Source of the DNA: Elusimicrobiota bacterium
GTDB lineage: Bacteria; Elusimicrobiota; Elusimicrobia; Elusimicrobiales; UBA9959
Assembly (NCBI GenBank): GCA_018829985.1
Contig: JAHJSU010000047.1
Location: 1 to 32,986 of the forward strand
Direction: 5' to 3'
Length of the DNA stretch: 32,986 bases
Under the pieces are notes generated by a model. It saw nothing but the letters and a program-made list of their open reading frames with translations. It had not been told where the DNA came from and searched no databases. Below are positions 9,042 through 17,170 of the stretch, in pieces. The first letter of the stretch is position 1. Every line of letters starts with the position of its first letter. Position numbers and translations under genes: made by a program.

Positions 9042-10499
9042 GACGGAAAATATTGGAGCGCGGTTTCAGGCTGGGTCGCAGCGGAGATCGCCCTCGCGGC
9101 GGGGACCGGTGCGAGCTGGACTTATAATTTCAGCGATATCCTGGCCGATTCTCTCGGGCAGGGCGGCACTTATTACTGCGACGCGAGGGCAGCGGACAAG
9201 GCTTATCCGGCGAACTGGGGCAGTTTCGGCGTTTGGGGCTCAACCTTCATTTATTACGACACAACCACGCCGGGCGTGCCGCTGTCCCTGTCGGCAGTGA
9301 CGGGCAGTCTGCCCGGCACGGCGGTATTATCCTGGGTAGCGCCCGGCGATAACGGCTCCGGCGGCTATCTGCTGAGCGGCTGGTTCGCGGTTCAAGCCTC
9401 CACCTGGTCCGGGGCGGACTTCTCCACCGCCGCGCCAGGCAATCTGACCATCTCCACCGCTGCAATAGCGGCGGGTTCCACCCAGAGCTACACGATAAGC
9501 GGGCTTGCTATGGGAACGACTTATTATTTCGCCGCGTGGGCCGCCGACGACGCGCTGAACTGGTCGCCGGTCTCAAGCACGGCCTCCGCCGTTTCGGGCG
9601 CGGCCAATACCGGCTCCATCTCCGGCACGGTCACGCAGGCCTCAACCCAGCCTATTGCGGGCGTAATAGTTGAGGCGTATGACGCTAATGATTTTGTGAG
9701 GGCCAGCGACAATACCGCAAGCGACGGAACTTATGAATTGAGCGGCCTCGATCTCGGAAAATATACTGTAAGGGCCACCTGGTCGGCAAACGATATCACA
9801 AGCGCGGTTTCCAAAAGCGATATAGACACCGGCGCGGGCGGGGTTAACTTCATGCTGAGTATAGCGTATGAGCTGGCCACGATTTCCGGGTATATACCGG
9901 CAGGGTTCATTCCCGATTCCTCGTATTACGCGCGCACCGCCGCTTCGGCGCGGTTCAGGCCGTCCGGGGAGGACGATAAAACGCCCTATGTGGAGCTTTT
10001 CCAGAAAGGCAGAAGGGTCGCGGCCGCGCCGGTGGATTCGGGCGGCAGGTTCCGTATCTCAAACCTGCTGCCGGGCACCTATTCCATACGGGTGTTCAAC
10101 GGCAGGGAATTTACCGATCTTACTCCGATAAAGCTTAAGGAAGGGGAAAACTTTAACTTTGTTCCGGAATGGAGCATTCTGAGCAAGGAAGCGGTCTACG
10201 CCTATCCCAACCCCGCCAGGACAGCGGTAAACATCCATTTTGAGACCAACCTGGCCAGCCAGTCCGATTTTGAGGCCGAGGTTTCGGTGTTTAATATCGC
10301 CGGCGGCCTTGTGAAGACTTTCCGGGCCGCCGACGTGAGCCCGGACACCGTAGCCGGGGGCGCGGGCTCCTATAAGGTCGCCTGGAATTTCTCCAATGAA
10401 AAGGTGGCTTCCGGCGTGTATCTGTATGTCGTAAGGCTTAAGTATATTTCCACCGGCAAAGTGGAGAAAGTGGTCAAAAAGCTGGCGATAATACGATAG
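9042..10499 (+). CDS. Continuation of the surface protein: FN3-like, carboxypeptidase-regulatory-like domain and C-terminal YPNP FlgD/T9SS-CTD-like domain (GTG start at 9276 in ORF track)
   Basis: Open in the same frame right after TAA: DGKYWSAVSGWVAAEIALAAGTGASWTYNF...; C-term VYAYPNPARTAVNIHF...GVYLYVVRLK...KKLAIIR. Confidence 0.8.
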   Translation, partial: DGKYWSAVSGWVAAEIALAAGTGASWTYNFSDILADSLGQGGTYYCDARAADKAYPANWGSFGVWGSTFIYYDTTTPGVPLSLSAVTGSLPGTAVLSWVAPGDNGSGGYLLSGWFAVQASTWSGADFSTAAPGNLTISTAAIAAGSTQSYTISGLAMGTTYYFAAWAADDALNWSPVSSTASAVSGAANTGSISGTVTQASTQPIAGVIVEAYDANDFVRASDNTASDGTYELSGLDLGKYTVRATWSANDITSAVSKSDIDTGAGGVNFMLSIAYELATISGYIPAGFIPDSSYYARTAASARFRPSGEDDKTPYVELFQKGRRVAAAPVDSGGRFRISNLLPGTYSIRVFNGREFTDLTPIKLKEGENFNFVPEWSILSKEAVYAYPNPARTAVNIHFETNLASQSDFEAEVSVFNIAGGLVKTFRAADVSPDTVAGGAGSYKVAWNFSNEKVASGVYLYVVRLKYISTGKVEKVVKKLAIIR

Positions 10500-10576
10500 G
10501 GAAGGGTTTTAGGGGCTAAGGGTTTGAGGGTCTTAGGGATTAAGGGAAAGGAGGCATGGAAGCGAGTGAAAACCGG

Positions 10577-10619
10577 CTTAACTTGACACTTTTGACAATG
10601 TCAAAAGTGTCAAGTTAAG
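10577..10619. repeat. Perfect 20-bp inverted repeat with 3-nt loop, related to hairpin at 5838-5882
   Basis: cttaacttgacacttttgac aat gtcaaaagtgtcaagttaag. Confidence 0.9.
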
Positions 10620-10708
10620 GAGAGGAGGTTTGGTTTTGGGTTTAAAAAAACTATAATTTTCAGTTAGCGCCGCTATGCGTATAATTAAATATATACTTTT
10701 CCTTAATA

Positions 10709-12592
10709 TTGCTGCTCATGACGCGCAGTCTCTATGCCGACGGTTCCGCGAGCCTGCAATTTACGGTCGCGGCCCCCGACCCCGTTACGGCCGGCGACGA
10801 CGTGAGTTTTCAGACCCTGGTCGTCAACACCGGCACCGGCGTCTGGCTTAAAGGCACCTATTACTGGGTCGGCGAGGTTTACACGCTGGAGGAGGGCGGG
10901 GAGCGGAAATTCATGGCTGCGACGAACCCCGTCACGCCGGCTGAGGACGTGCAGCCCGGCGCGGCGCACGGCGCCCAGCTGAAGTTCACCATCCCCGAAA
11001 ATTTAACGGGCGCGAGGCTCCTGTACCGGGTGTTCCTGATACGCGACGGCAAGCGGATACTCGAGACCGATTACAGGGGCTTTCAGATCATAGAAAAAGA
11101 GTTCAGGCCGCCGGCTCCGGAGTCGTTTAAAGTAGGCGGCGACGTGACGTTCAGCTATAAGAATTCAAGCAACGACAGCTGGAACAATAACCAGGGCATT
11201 ACCGCCGCCAATATCGTGGGCAAGATAAAAAATTCGTCTTTTCTGTTCAACACATACCTCATACACACCAAGAGCCGGATAATAACGCCCAACATAATAC
11301 TTTTAAACTTCTACGCGCCCTGGGGGTGCTTGAGCGCCGGGGATATCTCACCCGCGTTCAGCCCGTTAAGCCTTGACGGCCAGGGGATGAGGGGGCTTTC
11401 TTTTGAGCGGCAGAAAGGGAAAGTGTCATGGCTGGCCGTGGCGGGAAGGATAGTGGCGCCCCAGGAGCCGGATTCCTCCTCGGCCGGAAGGTTCGCCCGG
11501 TATACCGGCGCTTTTAAGCTCAGCTATCAGGCGCTGCCGTCGCTTAAAGTGACGGGGGATGCGGTGCTGAGCAAGGACGACGAGTTTTCCATAAACATAG
11601 ACACCGATACCTCCACCCTCGTGCCCCAGCAGACGCTGGTCTACGGCACAAATATGGAATGGAAGCTGCGGAACAATATTACGATGACCGCCGATTATCA
11701 GCTGAGCGCGCACAAAGAGGACCTGCGCTCCGCCGCGAGCGCGGCCGCTGGAGCGGCCTGGAAGAGTGAGCTGAAATACAGGGGGACGAGGCTTTCCGTG
11801 CGCACGTCGGTGTCGCGGGTGGACGTGGAATTCGCCTCTTTCGCCAGCGCCTCCACCATCTCGGACAGGTTCCTCTACGACGGAGAGGTGGGCATAAGCC
11901 CCGCCGGCTGGACCTCTTTTACCGTCGGCTACAACCAGTATACCGACAATCTGGCCGATGACCCGGCCAAAACCAAAAGCAGCCAAACCCAGATGAATTT
12001 CTCTAACGCCCTCAAACTCCCCGGCGCCACCATGCTGAACACTTCGTATATGCTGAGCGCTGTCGTGGGCAAGCCGGCGACCGTGCAGGACAACCAGACC
12101 GCCACGCTGAATTTTTCGGTCGTGCGGCCCATGGGGCCGCACACGCTCAACCTGGGCTATCAAACCAGCGCTTTCACGGACAATACTTCTATTTCGCACG
12201 ACCTCGGCACCAACGTCATTAGCTTGAGCGGGGCTTTCAGGCTGACGCCCAAAATGTCGCTTTCAACGGGCCTGGTAAATTCCGCTTCAAAGGATAAAGT
12301 GGATTCCACCACCAATAAGAATAATTCCATAACCGCGAACCTCACTTACAGCATACCCAGAAAAGCCATGGCTTTCCAGCTGTGGACGACCAGGAGTTCC
12401 AACAAAAGCGATTCTCTCACCTATCCGAGCAACGCGTCCTCGCTGTCCGTAAATCTGGAAACCGTCTGGCTTAAGAGCCAGAAAAGCAAAGACACCTTCG
12501 GCGTGGGAACCTCTTCCAGGAAAGACAGTCTGAATCCCGCCGGCGATACCAGCGAAATTAACATCCTCACCAGGTACAATTATTCATTTTAA
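10709..12592 (+). CDS. Outer-membrane beta-barrel protein; true start may be ATG 10675 with a 1-nt frameshift
   Basis: Amphipathic alternating strands throughout, terminal ...TRYNYSF; listed TTG start gives a poor signal peptide. Confidence 0.7.
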   Translation: MLLMTRSLYADGSASLQFTVAAPDPVTAGDDVSFQTLVVNTGTGVWLKGTYYWVGEVYTLEEGGERKFMAATNPVTPAEDVQPGAAHGAQLKFTIPENLTGARLLYRVFLIRDGKRILETDYRGFQIIEKEFRPPAPESFKVGGDVTFSYKNSSNDSWNNNQGITAANIVGKIKNSSFLFNTYLIHTKSRIITPNIILLNFYAPWGCLSAGDISPAFSPLSLDGQGMRGLSFERQKGKVSWLAVAGRIVAPQEPDSSSAGRFARYTGAFKLSYQALPSLKVTGDAVLSKDDEFSINIDTDTSTLVPQQTLVYGTNMEWKLRNNITMTADYQLSAHKEDLRSAASAAAGAAWKSELKYRGTRLSVRTSVSRVDVEFASFASASTISDRFLYDGEVGISPAGWTSFTVGYNQYTDNLADDPAKTKSSQTQMNFSNALKLPGATMLNTSYMLSAVVGKPATVQDNQTATLNFSVVRPMGPHTLNLGYQTSAFTDNTSISHDLGTNVISLSGAFRLTPKMSLSTGLVNSASKDKVDSTTNKNNSITANLTYSIPRKAMAFQLWTTRSSNKSDSLTYPSNASSLSVNLETVWLKSQKSKDTFGVGTSSRKDSLNPAGDTSEINILTRYNYSF

Positions 12593-12593
12593 C

Positions 12594-12710
12594 GTAACTA
12601 CTTTCTCAGGTTCTCCGTATTTTTCACGTATTTTTTGTAGTGGCAAAGCTTGCTTTGCCTTTTTGGGCAGAGTAAACTCTGCCACTACGACGACAGACCT
12701 GAGTAGTTAC
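12594..12710. mobile_element. MITE-like element B (117 bp), inverted copy of element A
   Basis: Reverse complement matches 4549-4661 with 3 substitutions and a 4-nt insertion; no clear target duplication. Confidence 0.85.
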
Positions 12711-12713
12711 AAT

Positions 12714-13526
12714 TTATGAGGAAAGGTGGGCCAGCGCGCTTTTAAGGAATTGGACTCCCCGCCACCACCCGAGCGTCAGGCACGCCGCCGTTATGGGGGT
12801 AAAAAGCGCCGCTATAGTCCTGTTCCAGAACGGGTAGTTTTCATCCGCGAGCCGCAGCAGCGCGGCGGAAACGATAAGAAAAATCACGGGTGACAGCCAG
12901 AAATCCCGCGGGATCGCCGCAAGCAGGTTTTCCTTTGTCAGCGCGGCGGAGAGGACCACCGAGGAAGAGAGCGTCCACAGCAGGTAATTTGAGAGCAGGA
13001 AGATGGCGCCGGTAACCGATATGCTCATGGTGTACCTTTTGAACAGGAATAGTGAAAAAGCCAGCCCCGCCAGGCCGACCGGGACGAGCCATAAATAGAC
13101 CGTTATCGCGGCTTCATGCCGCCTGCAGAATTTAAACATCTTGTAGCGGAATTCGGAAAACGTCCGGAGCGCGTTCTGGGCCCCGCTCATGCCGCCGGCG
13201 GAGTCCGGCCCGGGCGCCCGGGCCAGCCGCTGCATCAGGGGATTGGCCTTGAATTCCACCTTGGGCATGGCGTCCAGCGCGATCTCCCGCTCTTCGGCGG
13301 GAAGGCCGGCGATTTCTTTTTTATAAGCCGCCTCCATGGCGGCCATTTGCGCGGTTATGTTGGGAAGGGCCGCCGGCTCCGCGGCATTTTCAGCGGAGGA
13401 CCCGGCGGCGCCGAAACCCGCGGGACTACGGGCGGCTTCCAGCTTCTCGCCCGTTATGCCCGGGATGTTCGCCGCGCCGGCGGCCAAAGCGGCCAGCAGC
13501 AGCAGTTTAAGCGGTCCCTTTAGCAT
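12714..13526 (-). CDS. Hypothetical membrane protein (start revised to ATG 13526)
   Basis: MLKGPLKLLLLAALAAGAANIPG signal-like start overlapping the upstream gene by 20 nt; several C-terminal TM segments. Confidence 0.7.
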   Translation of the reverse strand: MLKGPLKLLLLAALAAGAANIPGITGEKLEAARSPAGFGAAGSSAENAAEPAALPNITAQMAAMEAAYKKEIAGLPAEEREIALDAMPKVEFKANPLMQRLARAPGPDSAGGMSGAQNALRTFSEFRYKMFKFCRRHEAAITVYLWLVPVGLAGLAFSLFLFKRYTMSISVTGAIFLLSNYLLWTLSSSVVLSAALTKENLLAAIPRDFWLSPVIFLIVSAALLRLADENYPFWNRTIAALFTPITAACLTLGWWRGVQFLKSALAHLSS

Positions 13527-13842
13527 CTCCACCCTCGTAATATCCGACGACCCTGTCGATCGTCTGGACATAGGCGAAACCCCTGCCGGGTTTGTCCAGT
13601 TCCAGTTCCCCGACTATCGCCTCCATGATCTTGCCGGCGTTGTCTTTGCGCGCCGCTATCAGGATTATCTGCTTTTCGGCCTCTATGAAAAGCCCGAAAA
13701 TGTTCAGTTTCTGGCGCACGCCGGTGCCGCGCCCGTAAAAGCTGGTCACTCCCGGCGCTCCGGCCTTCAGAGCCGCGTCTATGGCCCGCTGACCGTCTTT
13801 TCTTTGCGTCACTACGGTTATCAGTTCCATCGTTCTGGCCAT
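13507..13842 (-). CDS. P-II (GlnB)-like regulatory protein
   Basis: ELITVVTQRKDGQRAIDAALKAGAPGVTSFYGRGTG...FGLFIEAEKQIILIAARKDNAGKIMEAI...VGYYE. Confidence 0.75.
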   Translation of the reverse strand: MARTMELITVVTQRKDGQRAIDAALKAGAPGVTSFYGRGTGVRQKLNIFGLFIEAEKQIILIAARKDNAGKIMEAIVGELELDKPGRGFAYVQTIDRVVGYYEGGDAKGTA

Positions 13843-13891
13843 TTTACCCCCGGTTATTTTTTTCCGTGTTTGCGCGCGGCAGGATGCGCCT

Positions 13892-14773
13892 TTATATCTT
13901 GTTCAGGGCAGCTATATAATCCTTCAATTGCTGGTCTTCGGGCGAGATCTTCAGAGCTTTCTGCCAGGTGCGTTTGGCCTGCGCGTAATCTTTCAGCTGC
14001 AGATGCACCGAGCCGAGGCGTTTCAGGGCTGTAAAATCGCCGGGCTCAAGCCTTAACACGGATTGCAGTTCTTTTACGGCAAGATAAAATTTGGAGTCGT
14101 ATATGTAGTGCAGCGCCACGTCTTTCTTATGCTCTAGTATGCCCATGGTTGCCGGCTTTGTATCGTTCATTTTAATATCGGGCCTTTCGTCATCTATGAC
14201 CGCCAGCAGGCGGCTGAAGCGGGCTTCGCCGGGGGAAAGTTCACGGGAATATCTGAGCGAATCGTAGGTGAAGCGCAGGTCTTCCTTTTCGGTTATATAG
14301 GAAGCAAGCCCGTTCACGGCCAGAGTCCAGGATTTCGACCTGGACGGTTTTTCTTTCACTATGGCGTTCACTTTCTTAAGCCGCCGCTGGAGCTTGAGAA
14401 AAGCCGGGTTCGTGGCGTCGGTGGCAAGCAGTTCTTCCAGCTTAAGAAGCGCGTCGCCGTATCCGCCTTTGGCTATCAGTTTATAAAACTGGGGTTTCAC
14501 ATTGTCCGACGATTTTGAGAGCTTTTCCCTTGCGTCGGCTATCATGTTCCTGGCGGTTACCTGGCCGGGGTCGAGCTTGAGCGCCAGGTCCCACTGCTCT
14601 ATCGCTTTCTGATAGTTTTTGGCGCAGTAATATTCAAAAGCCGTGTCGTAATATTTTTCCAGCTGTTCGCTTTTGGCGTTTTCAGCCTGCTCCGGAGCCG
14701 CGAAAGCGGGCGGCCGCAAACCGGCCAAAATGAAACATGAAAATAAAAAAATAAATTTCATAATTTGATACAT
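13892..14773 (-). CDS. TPR-repeat secreted protein (start revised to 14773)
   Basis: YYCAKNYQKAIEQWDLALKLDPGQVTARN and LKDYAQAKRTWQKALKISPEDQQ; first 26 residues of the ORF-track version come from an intergenic repeat. Confidence 0.8.
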   Translation of the reverse strand: MYQIMKFIFLFSCFILAGLRPPAFAAPEQAENAKSEQLEKYYDTAFEYYCAKNYQKAIEQWDLALKLDPGQVTARNMIADAREKLSKSSDNVKPQFYKLIAKGGYGDALLKLEELLATDATNPAFLKLQRRLKKVNAIVKEKPSRSKSWTLAVNGLASYITEKEDLRFTYDSLRYSRELSPGEARFSRLLAVIDDERPDIKMNDTKPATMGILEHKKDVALHYIYDSKFYLAVKELQSVLRLEPGDFTALKRLGSVHLQLKDYAQAKRTWQKALKISPEDQQLKDYIAALNKI

Positions 14774-14791
14774 AGGAATTTCCTTTTTGCT

Positions 14792-14944
14792 TTTACCGCA
14801 GAGTCGCAGAGTACGCAGAGAAATCTTTCTCACACAAAGGCACAGAGCCACAAAGTTTCATTTTCCGGCATTTCTTCGCGCCTTCGCGTCTTTGTGTGAT
14901 CTTATTCTCAATCCTCTCTGCGTACTCTGCGACTCTGCGGTAAA
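14792..14944. repeat. Composite inverted repeat with perfect 30-bp arms (CGCAGAG type) and nested 10-bp arms
   Basis: tttaccgcagagtcgcagagtacgcagaga at 14792-14821, reverse complement at 14915-14944; tcacacaaag/ctttgtgtga at 14830-14839/14890-14899. Confidence 0.9.
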
Positions 14945-15017
14945 TCTAAGGAGTCCGCCCGCCCGCCAACCAGCCGGCGGGTCCGCCTCCGGCGGAAAAG
15001 GCGTTAATTTATCCTTA

Positions 15018-15656
15018 CTAAGACTCCCTGCCTTCTTCCCGCATGACTATTATTTCTATCCGCCTGTTCTTCGCCCTTTCCTCTTCCGTGGTGTTGGGCC
15101 CCACCGGGCGGAATTCGCCGTAACCGCAGGCCGTGAGCTTTTCCGGTGCCAGGCCCCGGAAGATAAGATAGTCGATAACCGAGAAAGCCCGCATAAGCGA
15201 AAGCTCCCTGTTTGACCGGAACTTGTGCCCCAGCATGCGGGCGGCGTCCGTATGGCCCTCCACCAGCACCGGGTTGTCCATGGTCTTGAGATTTTCGGCC
15301 ACGCTTTTTAAAAGGTCTTTCGCCCCTTCTTTCAAGGTCGCCGAGCCGGAATCAAAAAGCACGGGGGAGGCGAAGGTCAGCTTTATCCTGCTGGTGGTCA
15401 CTTCCACGCCCAGCTGGCCGTCCTGGATCTGCTTTTTGAGGTCTTCCTCCACTTTTTTCGTGAGGCCCATGTCTTTTATTTTTTTGTCCGCGTCCGCCGC
15501 TCCCAGCTCCTTCTGCATCAAGGCCATGGCCATTTCATAGTCCGATCTCTTCGTGTTGACGGAATACCCGTAAAGGGCAAGGAAAAGTATCACCAGCACG
15601 GACATAAGGTCCGCGAACGGTATCAGCCAGATCTGGCTGTTGTCTTTTTGGCTCAT
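15018..15656 (-). CDS. MotB/OmpA-family stator protein 2 (keeps TM Asp)
   Basis: WLIPFADLMSVLVILFLALY TM; OmpA-like VEGHTD...NRELSLMRAFSVIDYL...NRRIEI. Confidence 0.88.
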   Translation of the reverse strand: MSQKDNSQIWLIPFADLMSVLVILFLALYGYSVNTKRSDYEMAMALMQKELGAADADKKIKDMGLTKKVEEDLKKQIQDGQLGVEVTTSRIKLTFASPVLFDSGSATLKEGAKDLLKSVAENLKTMDNPVLVEGHTDAARMLGHKFRSNRELSLMRAFSVIDYLIFRGLAPEKLTACGYGEFRPVGPNTTEEERAKNRRIEIIVMREEGRES

Positions 15657-16327
15657 TTTCTCGCCACCACTATCTCTATCCGTCTGTTTCTTGCCCGTCC
15701 TTCCGGCGTGTCATTGGGGGCGACAGGGCGGTATTCCCCATAGGCCGCGGAGACAAGTTTTTCCTGGGGAATGCTGAAATTGGCCGCCAGATAATCCACC
15801 ACGGAATTCGCCCTGGCGGCTGAAAGAGCCCAGTTGGTCGGGTAATTGCCGCTTTTCACGGGGATATTGTCGGTATGCCCCTCTATAAGAATGTCGTGCT
15901 GGTTGAATTTTTCAAGAAGCTTGCCCATTACGGGGAGCACCTGAAGGGCGTTCGGCTCAAGTTCCGCCTTGCCCGATCTGAAAAGTATGGGGGCCGCGAT
16001 ATTTATGCGGATGAATTTATCGGTCAGCTGCACTTCGGCCAGGTCCCTTAAGCCGGTTTTCTGAAGCTCGGCCTTAAGCGTCGCGGCCGCGTCCTTCTCC
16101 TTAAATTTCTGCAGTATATCCCCGGCCTTCTTTTCTTTCAGCGACCCGCCGGCCACCTGCCTGTTAAGGCCTTCCACTAAACCGGCATTAACTTCCGGGC
16201 TGACGCTGGAAACATAGAGGATAAGGAAAAACAGCATCAGGTTGGTCATGATACAGGTGAGCACCAGCATCCAGAGGGGATTCTCCTCCTTCTTGTGTAT
16301 GGTGTATCTTTCAATAAAAAACTTCAT
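15653..16327 (-). CDS. MotB/OmpA-family stator protein 1 (Cys replaces TM Asp)
   Basis: WMLVLTCIMTNLMLFFLILY TM; IEGHTDNIPVKSGNYPTNWALSAARANSVVDYL...NRRIEIVVAR; 4-nt ATGA overlaps with neighbours. Confidence 0.9.
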   Translation of the reverse strand: MKFFIERYTIHKKEENPLWMLVLTCIMTNLMLFFLILYVSSVSPEVNAGLVEGLNRQVAGGSLKEKKAGDILQKFKEKDAAATLKAELQKTGLRDLAEVQLTDKFIRINIAAPILFRSGKAELEPNALQVLPVMGKLLEKFNQHDILIEGHTDNIPVKSGNYPTNWALSAARANSVVDYLAANFSIPQEKLVSAAYGEYRPVAPNDTPEGRARNRRIEIVVARK

Positions 16328-17094
16328 TTCTTTTTGGTTTTTCTTCTGAGAGCCAGCGAGAGATAGCCTTCAAGTTTTTTGGATACCAGCCACGGCACGT
16401 CGCCCTCGTGGAGGGAAACTATGCCTTTTGCTATTATTTCCCTCATCAGTATGTCCTCGTCGGAGTAGTAGTTGAGCTTGCTGGCTATGGGGAGAAAGAT
16501 GAAGTTGGCGGAAAAGATTCCGTAGAAGGAGGCCGTCATGGCTATGGCCATGGACGAGCCCATCATCTGGGGATTTGAGATATTCCTCAGGACCTGCACG
16601 ACGCCTATCAGCGTGCCCAGCAGGCCGAAAATAGGCGCGAACGTGCCGGCCGAGTTGAAGATATTGGTCTGCTGCTGATGCCGGAGACGGGTGGTATTGA
16701 TGTCGTGTTCCATCCTTTCGCGCAGTATATGCTCGTCCACGCCGTCCACTATCATCTGGACTGCGTCGGTCAGAAACGGGTGGGGGAGCTTCTGAAGCTC
16801 GGAGGCGATGGCTTCAAGCCCGTTCTTCTTCGCGATCTCCGCCAGCCGCACTATAACGCCGATGATCTCCGCTATAGGCGGCCGTTTCGGGGGGAAAAAG
16901 ACTATGCGTATGGCGGAAGTCGTGAATTTGAGGGCGGCCCACGGGTAGGCTATCATGATGGAACCGAGCGTGCCTCCGAAAATCAGGAGGATGGCTTCCC
17001 AGTTCAGCAGGAACTTGAGCATACCTCCGGAAGAAAGCACTAAGATTATAACGCCCATGCCGCAAAGGACGCCAAGTACGGTCATCAGATCCAT
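16324..17094 (-). CDS. motA: MotA-family stator protein
   Basis: FAPIFGLLGTLIGVVQVLRNISNPQMMGSSMAIAMTASFYGIFSANFIFLPIASKL. Confidence 0.92.
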   Translation of the reverse strand: MDLMTVLGVLCGMGVIILVLSSGGMLKFLLNWEAILLIFGGTLGSIMIAYPWAALKFTTSAIRIVFFPPKRPPIAEIIGVIVRLAEIAKKNGLEAIASELQKLPHPFLTDAVQMIVDGVDEHILRERMEHDINTTRLRHQQQTNIFNSAGTFAPIFGLLGTLIGVVQVLRNISNPQMMGSSMAIAMTASFYGIFSANFIFLPIASKLNYYSDEDILMREIIAKGIVSLHEGDVPWLVSKKLEGYLSLALRRKTKKK

Positions 17095-17105
17095 ATAAAT
17101 TCTCC

Positions 17106-17170
17106 TCGTAAGTAAAGTAGGTAGGGGGGGCCGCTTTTTTTCCGACCTACTACATACTACCTACTATCTA
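17106..17170. repeat. Low-complexity foldback (GTAGGTA / TACCTAC words)
   Basis: gtaagtaaagtaggtagg ... cctactacatactacctactatctactg. Confidence 0.7.

Noticed and set aside
12594-12710. 8-bp target duplication around element B
   Set aside because: Left flank ATTTTAAC and right flank AATTTATG do not match.
13036-13523. Plus-strand ORFs over the motor operon (13116..13523, 13336..14034, 18151..18906)
   Set aside because: Antisense to genes with clear family motifs; no ribosome site or family similarity recognised.
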